IMG/VR virus record: IMGVR_UViG_3300021962_000573
Span: 1-25,917 of that record
Length of the DNA: 25,917 nucleotides
Reading direction: 5' to 3' (one strand)
Source: a virus
The notes beneath the pieces were generated by a model. The model did no database searches and was not told the origin of the DNA. It saw only the letters and a program-made list of their open reading frames with translations. Position numbers and translations under genes: made by a program. Position 1 is the first letter of the stretch; each line of letters opens with the position of its first letter. Of this stretch, positions 22,919 through 25,917 are shown in pieces.

Positions 22919-23663
22919 GTTGTATAAGTGTTAGTCCTGTTGAGGATGGTTTATTTTTTACAATACCCTGGTTGAAAAAGTTAAATACTTTCCACTCCGG
23001 TCCTATATCTTTTATAAATCTAGAAGGGCCATCAAACCTATCGTGATGCTTTTTAGCATCCTCCGAAACGATTAACGTCTTTTCATACTCTCCGTCTGTA
23101 TCGTGTATTGCGATAATACCTTTATCTGATAGTAACGTTGAGTATAAGTCAAAGTCTAATTTAACTCCTTCGTATGAATGATCTCCGTCAATGTAAAGCA
23201 AGTCTATTTTAATATCCTGTCTAACAAAAAAGTTATAATAGGCATCTTCAGTAGTTGATTTGATAAATCTTGGATAAAACGTCTTCCTGAAGAATGATTC
23301 TTCATTATCCAAATCATTAGGGCCGCCAACCCCGTTACAAGCGTCGACAAGATAAGTAACCCCAATGTCACCCCAGTTATAGTCTCCATTTCCTTCAAAG
23401 ATATTTTGTTGATGTAAGTCAATACGTGCTTGAGTCATGATTCGAGGGATAAAACCACTGCCGCTTCCTAAACATACACACACCTTCGCTCTCATCATTT
23501 GAATAATACTATAAACTAGTAGACCATCACCTAAATGATAGTCAGTAGCACCGTGTGTCCAACGGTACTTAAGTGGTTCATAAGTAATATCTCCTGTTTC
23601 TTCGTCTATCTTATGATTATTACTAATCATTTTCTTAATAAAGTTAGAATCAACTATTGACAT
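22911..23663 (-). CDS. Class I SAM-dependent methyltransferase (Methyltransf_24 type)
   Basis: This 250-residue protein has a Gly-rich motif VCLGSGSGFIP (63-73) for SAM binding, then DLLYIDGDHSYEGVKLDFDL (154-173) and GIIAIHDTDG (182-191). The 'IDGDHSYEGVKxDxxLY...L...GIIAxHDT' order is the hallmark of the Methyltransf_24 / cephalosporin-hydroxylase-like group, where Asp and His residues can bind a metal. These often act on sugars or small hydroxylated compounds, which fits a glycan cassette; O-methylation of a sugar is plausible. The insertion between residues 85 and 150 (GNGDYNWGD ... NDLDNEESF) is longer than usual. Its ATG overlaps the stop of the upstream gene as TAATG, and it is followed by a glycosyltransferase with an 8-base overlap. 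Confidence 0.85.
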   Translation of the reverse strand: MSIVDSNFIKKMISNNHKIDEETGDITYEPLKYRWTHGATDYHLGDGLLVYSIIQMMRAKVCVCLGSGSGFIPRIMTQARIDLHQQNIFEGNGDYNWGDIGVTYLVDACNGVGGPNDLDNEESFFRKTFYPRFIKSTTEDAYYNFFVRQDIKIDLLYIDGDHSYEGVKLDFDLYSTLLSDKGIIAIHDTDGEYEKTLIVSEDAKKHHDRFDGPSRFIKDIGPEWKVFNFFNQGIVKNKPSSTGLTLIQRA

Positions 23664-24517
23664 TATAATTTACAATTCTTTAATTCATCTAAGTTAGTAA
23701 AATTTACGCAATTTTCCAACTTTTTCACTTCTTCTTCGTAATTACAAAAGGCTTTATTTGCCCGGAAGTAGTCTTTTTCCGGTCCGTAATGTTTAAAGTA
23801 TATTTGAGACTCTTTTATAGGCCATAACCCGTTATTTTCATCTTCATTCCAATTCCATTTAGTACAATTCCATGAATTTGTAATAATGGGACGGTATTTT
23901 ACCTGTTTTTCGTCTAACATGTGACGAAGTAGTAGTTGTTCCGCAAATATTAAGTACTGAGAGTTAGGAGCTTTTAATTCTGTAAATTCTCTCATCATTT
24001 GTAAGCTATTCTTAGCGTACTCTTGAGTAAATTCTGGATCTGGAAGGTATAAGAAAGAAACATTTACGGATTTCTGTTGCCATCTTGCTTTATAAGACAA
24101 AGATCTTATTAACGGGTCAATTCCAGTAGGATAGTACCCTTTTCCTTCTTCAGTATTACATACTAAGACTGTTTCACCGTCTAAATATTGAGAAAAAGGT
24201 TTGTAGACTAAGGTATCGTTATCCATAAGGATAACTGGTTCGTTTATTGTAGAAAGTACTTGAGGTTTTGATGCAGCCCAGAATACTTTTCGATCTATGA
24301 AAGGATCGTGATTAAAAGGTTCAATTATATCCCAGAACCAATCTACATTAAGTCTTTTTAACAGGGATAGCGTTAAGGAGTCACAGTATAACACGCATTT
24401 ATCTTGTGGATGATTACGTTTCCACAATCTAACAGAAGCTAGTAGACATAACATATTAAATCTACTATAAAAGCTTTCTGTTTCTTCTATATTATCTAAA
24501 ACCCATATTACTTTCAA
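23663..24517 (-). CDS. Glycosyltransferase-like protein with DND motif, TTG start
   Basis: This 284-residue protein opens MKVIWVLDNIEETESFYSRF and carries VILMDNDTLVYKPF (95-108), a DxD-type donor site (Asp99-Asn100-Asp101) as in GT8/GT32-like and capsular transferases that track sugar-nucleotide-metal. The region FAEQLLLRHMLD (~201-212) and YFKHYGPEKDYF (~242-253) resemble later elements of such enzymes. The frame is closed by a TAG two codons before the TTG, so TTG at 24517 is the only start that keeps the conserved first strand. The first in-frame ATG is 21 codons further on and would remove it. It follows the 156-residue gene after 15 bases and is the first gene of the sugar cassette. Specificity is unknown. 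Confidence 0.75.
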   Translation of the reverse strand: MKVIWVLDNIEETESFYSRFNMLCLLASVRLWKRNHPQDKCVLYCDSLTLSLLKRLNVDWFWDIIEPFNHDPFIDRKVFWAASKPQVLSTINEPVILMDNDTLVYKPFSQYLDGETVLVCNTEEGKGYYPTGIDPLIRSLSYKARWQQKSVNVSFLYLPDPEFTQEYAKNSLQMMREFTELKAPNSQYLIFAEQLLLRHMLDEKQVKYRPIITNSWNCTKWNWNEDENNGLWPIKESQIYFKHYGPEKDYFRANKAFCNYEEEVKKLENCVNFTNLDELKNCKL

Positions 24518-24532
24518 AACCTATTTTATTTA

Positions 24533-25003
24533 TTATGCGTAAGGATTAACGTGTGTTGTTGTAAAGTAAGCGTAAATAGAAGTAGCACTTGTCCAGTCGG
24601 TGTACCCTAAGTTTGTAGAAGCAGAAGTTCCTAATTGTGTACCACCGCCTCCAGCTGCCGTTCTCCAAGAGTGGAACGTCCAAGGATACGATGCTGTAGC
24701 TACAATTGTAATATAGGAGTAGGCGCTGTAATCTACATTCTTAACCTTTATTGTACCTGATGTTGCTGCAACAGTATAGGGGTATGTTATAGAAACAGTT
24801 CCTCCGGTATCGGCTATAACACTGCCGTAAAAAATATTTCTATTTCTCCATTCACTAGCACTATGAGGTGTAGATGCAGCAGGATACCAATCACTAAATA
24901 TTTGGGCTGTAGTAATGTTGGATGATGCACCGTTTACCCCGTTAGCCCAGGTTCTGGTTGCATACCACGATAAATTTGTTGTCGTAATTGTTACTACTGC
25001 CAT
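24533..25003 (-). CDS. Ser/Thr-rich beta-structured protein, probable fibre-associated virion protein
   Basis: This 156-residue protein is dominated by small and aromatic residues (about 29% Ser+Thr by my count, many Tyr and Trp) in alternating patterns that suggest beta strands, such as TVSITYPYTVAATSGTIKV and SYITIVATASYPWTFHSW. No domain is recognised. There is a loop GGGGTQLGTSAST near residues 117-129. It follows the tail fibre chaperone domain and a 171-residue protein within a few bases and precedes the glycosyltransferase cassette. It may be a surface appendage or a glycan acceptor. Ser/Thr density makes it a candidate substrate for O-glycosylation, but this is only a positional inference. 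The leader before its ATG is AT-rich without a Shine-Dalgarno motif. Confidence 0.65.
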   Translation of the reverse strand: MAVVTITTTNLSWYATRTWANGVNGASSNITTAQIFSDWYPAASTPHSASEWRNRNIFYGSVIADTGGTVSITYPYTVAATSGTIKVKNVDYSAYSYITIVATASYPWTFHSWRTAAGGGGTQLGTSASTNLGYTDWTSATSIYAYFTTTHVNPYA

Positions 25004-25005
25004 TT

Positions 25006-25521
25006 TTAAACTATCTTTATTGCTTTTTTAGGAAAAATTCCCTGTAACTCTTCTACTATTTTTTGATAAGCTAAATCAAAAATGTACTCATCTTTTAATA
25101 TACTAAAATCAACCTTCTTACTTATTACTTTTTCTTCACCCACTACCTCTTCAACTTCTACTGGCAATTCTTTCTCTAAGGTTATTTCATCCCCATTTTC
25201 GTCGAAAGATACATAAGGTTGTTTAACCATTTTAATCTTTTTTTCTATAATTGGTTTAATAACTTCTTCTTCTTTTATTAAGTCAACTATAAATAAGTTA
25301 GGTATTGAAACCTCTTCTCCTTCTTTTGACTTCCCTCTGTAGTATAAAACCTGGTCGCTTATAGGCCCAGGGTGTTGACTTACATTTTCATCTAACCATC
25401 CGGAAGTAGATATTATCATCCTACCGTTATACTTTTGTATTGTTACTTGTTCCACTCTTATGTAAACTTGTTGAGATGGACCTTGGTTAGTTTCTAAATC
25501 AACATTTAACTGTAAACCCAT
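25006..25521 (-). CDS. Tail fibre-adjacent protein, function unknown
   Basis: This 171-residue protein starts MGLQLNVDLETNQGPSQQVYIRVEQVTI, a beta-strand pattern, and has a long acidic/basic middle (VIKPIIEKKIKMVKQPYVSF ... VEVEEVVGEEKVISKKV), ending DEYIFDLAYQKIVEELQGIF and a Lys-rich tail. I recall proteins with the same opening and with the 'AYxxI...L' ending from Bacteroidota phages, next to S74-type fibres, but know no function. Given position it may be a fibre assembly or attachment protein. It is separated from the fibre gene stop by one base (the AATAAATAAAATG leader includes that stop) and from the next gene by two. There is no signal peptide or membrane segment. Confidence 0.7.
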   Translation of the reverse strand: MGLQLNVDLETNQGPSQQVYIRVEQVTIQKYNGRMIISTSGWLDENVSQHPGPISDQVLYYRGKSKEGEEVSIPNLFIVDLIKEEEVIKPIIEKKIKMVKQPYVSFDENGDEITLEKELPVEVEEVVGEEKVISKKVDFSILKDEYIFDLAYQKIVEELQGIFPKKAIKIV

Positions 25522-25522
25522 T

Positions 25523-25917
25523 TTATTTATTTTTTAGTTCTGCTATTTCTGCTTTTAATAATTCAATCTGTGCTTGCTGTTCTTTAATTGCCTCAATAAA
25601 TAATGGAGCTAATTTTTCGTACTGCACTGTTAAGTAATCTTTTCCTGATTTTGATCCTCCGTTTTCATCTATATCGAATGGTGCAGGTTTAACTGCTTGA
25701 GGCAATACCGCTTGTACTTGTTGTGCTAATACCCCTGCATCACCTTCTTTGATCTTAGGATTAAACCCGGCATCAAATGCTTCTTGCTTCCAATCGAAAG
25801 TTACACCATTTAAAGATAGTACTTTATCTAATGCGTTTGGTATATTTTGAACATTTTCTTTTAATCTCTGGTCAGAAGAGTAAGCTGTAACGTCGCCCGG
25901 GAATGTTGTATTACCAG
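25523..25917 (-). CDS. Tail fibre/spike C-terminal peptidase S74 chaperone domain, 5' end outside window
   Basis: A minus frame is open from the window edge (first complete codon at 25915) to the TAA at 25523, giving 130 residues. It reads GNTTFPGDVTAYSSDQRLKENV, then VLSLNGVTFDWKQEA, AGVLAQQVQAVLPQAVKP, YLTVQYEKLAPLFIEAIKEQ and a short coiled coil. This is the intramolecular chaperone domain of endosialidase-type fibres and spikes: SDxRLKENI, a 'vxFxWk' strand, GVxAQxVQxVLP, and the trimeric YxxLxPLLIEAIKEQ helix. The domain drives trimer folding and then cuts itself off before the conserved Ser in the SD motif. The receptor-binding part lies upstream, outside the window. The internal TTG at 25705 is not a start. 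The gene sits immediately upstream of the 171-residue gene. Confidence 0.95.
   Translation of the reverse strand, partial: GNTTFPGDVTAYSSDQRLKENVQNIPNALDKVLSLNGVTFDWKQEAFDAGFNPKIKEGDAGVLAQQVQAVLPQAVKPAPFDIDENGGSKSGKDYLTVQYEKLAPLFIEAIKEQQAQIELLKAEIAELKNK

Noticed and set aside
23204-23422. Minus-strand ORF of 72 codons
   Set aside because: It is in another frame fully inside the methyltransferase gene, whose SAM and metal motifs show which frame is real.
25523-25705. Separate 60-residue gene starting at TTG 25705
   Set aside because: The frame is open upstream to the window edge and the upstream part encodes the S74 SDQRLKENV motif, so this is the end of a longer fibre gene.
1-25917. tRNA genes, CRISPR arrays, insertion sequences or integrase/attachment sites
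   Set aside because: I saw no cloverleaf-like segment, no array of spaced repeats and no transposase or integrase frame. There is no gene-free stretch above 131 bases.

Overview
This window is part of the genome of a tailed phage with a contractile, T4-like tail (a myovirus). Every convincing gene is on the minus strand, so transcription runs from high to low coordinates. The DNA is AT-rich. Starts are usually preceded by A/T-rich leaders such as AATAAAATG instead of Shine-Dalgarno sequences. Together with the protein styles this suggests a Bacteroidota host; that host call is an inference. Both ends cut through genes.

Region A (about 25917 to 24533) is the end of a receptor-binding module. 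It holds the C-terminal intramolecular chaperone (peptidase S74) domain of a tail fibre or spike, then two small proteins, one of them about 29% Ser+Thr.

Region B (about 24517 to 10963) is a 13.5-kb accessory cassette of about 17 tightly packed genes, most overlapping or abutting (ATGA or TAATG junctions). It encodes several glycosyltransferases, a class I methyltransferase, two GT7-type galactosyltransferase-like proteins with a LamG domain nested inside the catalytic domain, a radical SAM protein, a short GDPD-like phosphodiesterase, three members of a 'FVHTW' glycosyltransferase-like family, two SGNH-type proteins, a nucleotidyltransferase, a cupin and, most strikingly, a RuBisCO-like protein (RLP, form IV type). 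The likely theme is making and attaching an unusual sugar or glycan to virion, DNA or host surface. One of the two GT7-LamG genes is broken by what looks like a 13-nt insertion that creates a perfect hairpin.

Region C (10831 to 1) is the tail structural module: sheath, tube, a gp26-like protein overlapping out of frame with a gp51-like protein (probable tape-measure chaperones), a 1202-residue tape measure with four 56/57-residue hydrophobic tandem repeats plus a degenerate fifth, a small linker protein, a 708-residue baseplate protein, a LysM-type baseplate protein and the start of a further baseplate protein. Genes here with an intergenic gap share a TATTTAT element 17 to 31 bases before the start codon, a candidate phage late promoter. 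A textbook terminator follows the tube gene.

The best candidates for something undescribed are the phage RLP with its coupled cupin and nucleotidyltransferase, and the nested LamG/GT7 architecture with its hairpin-forming insertion.
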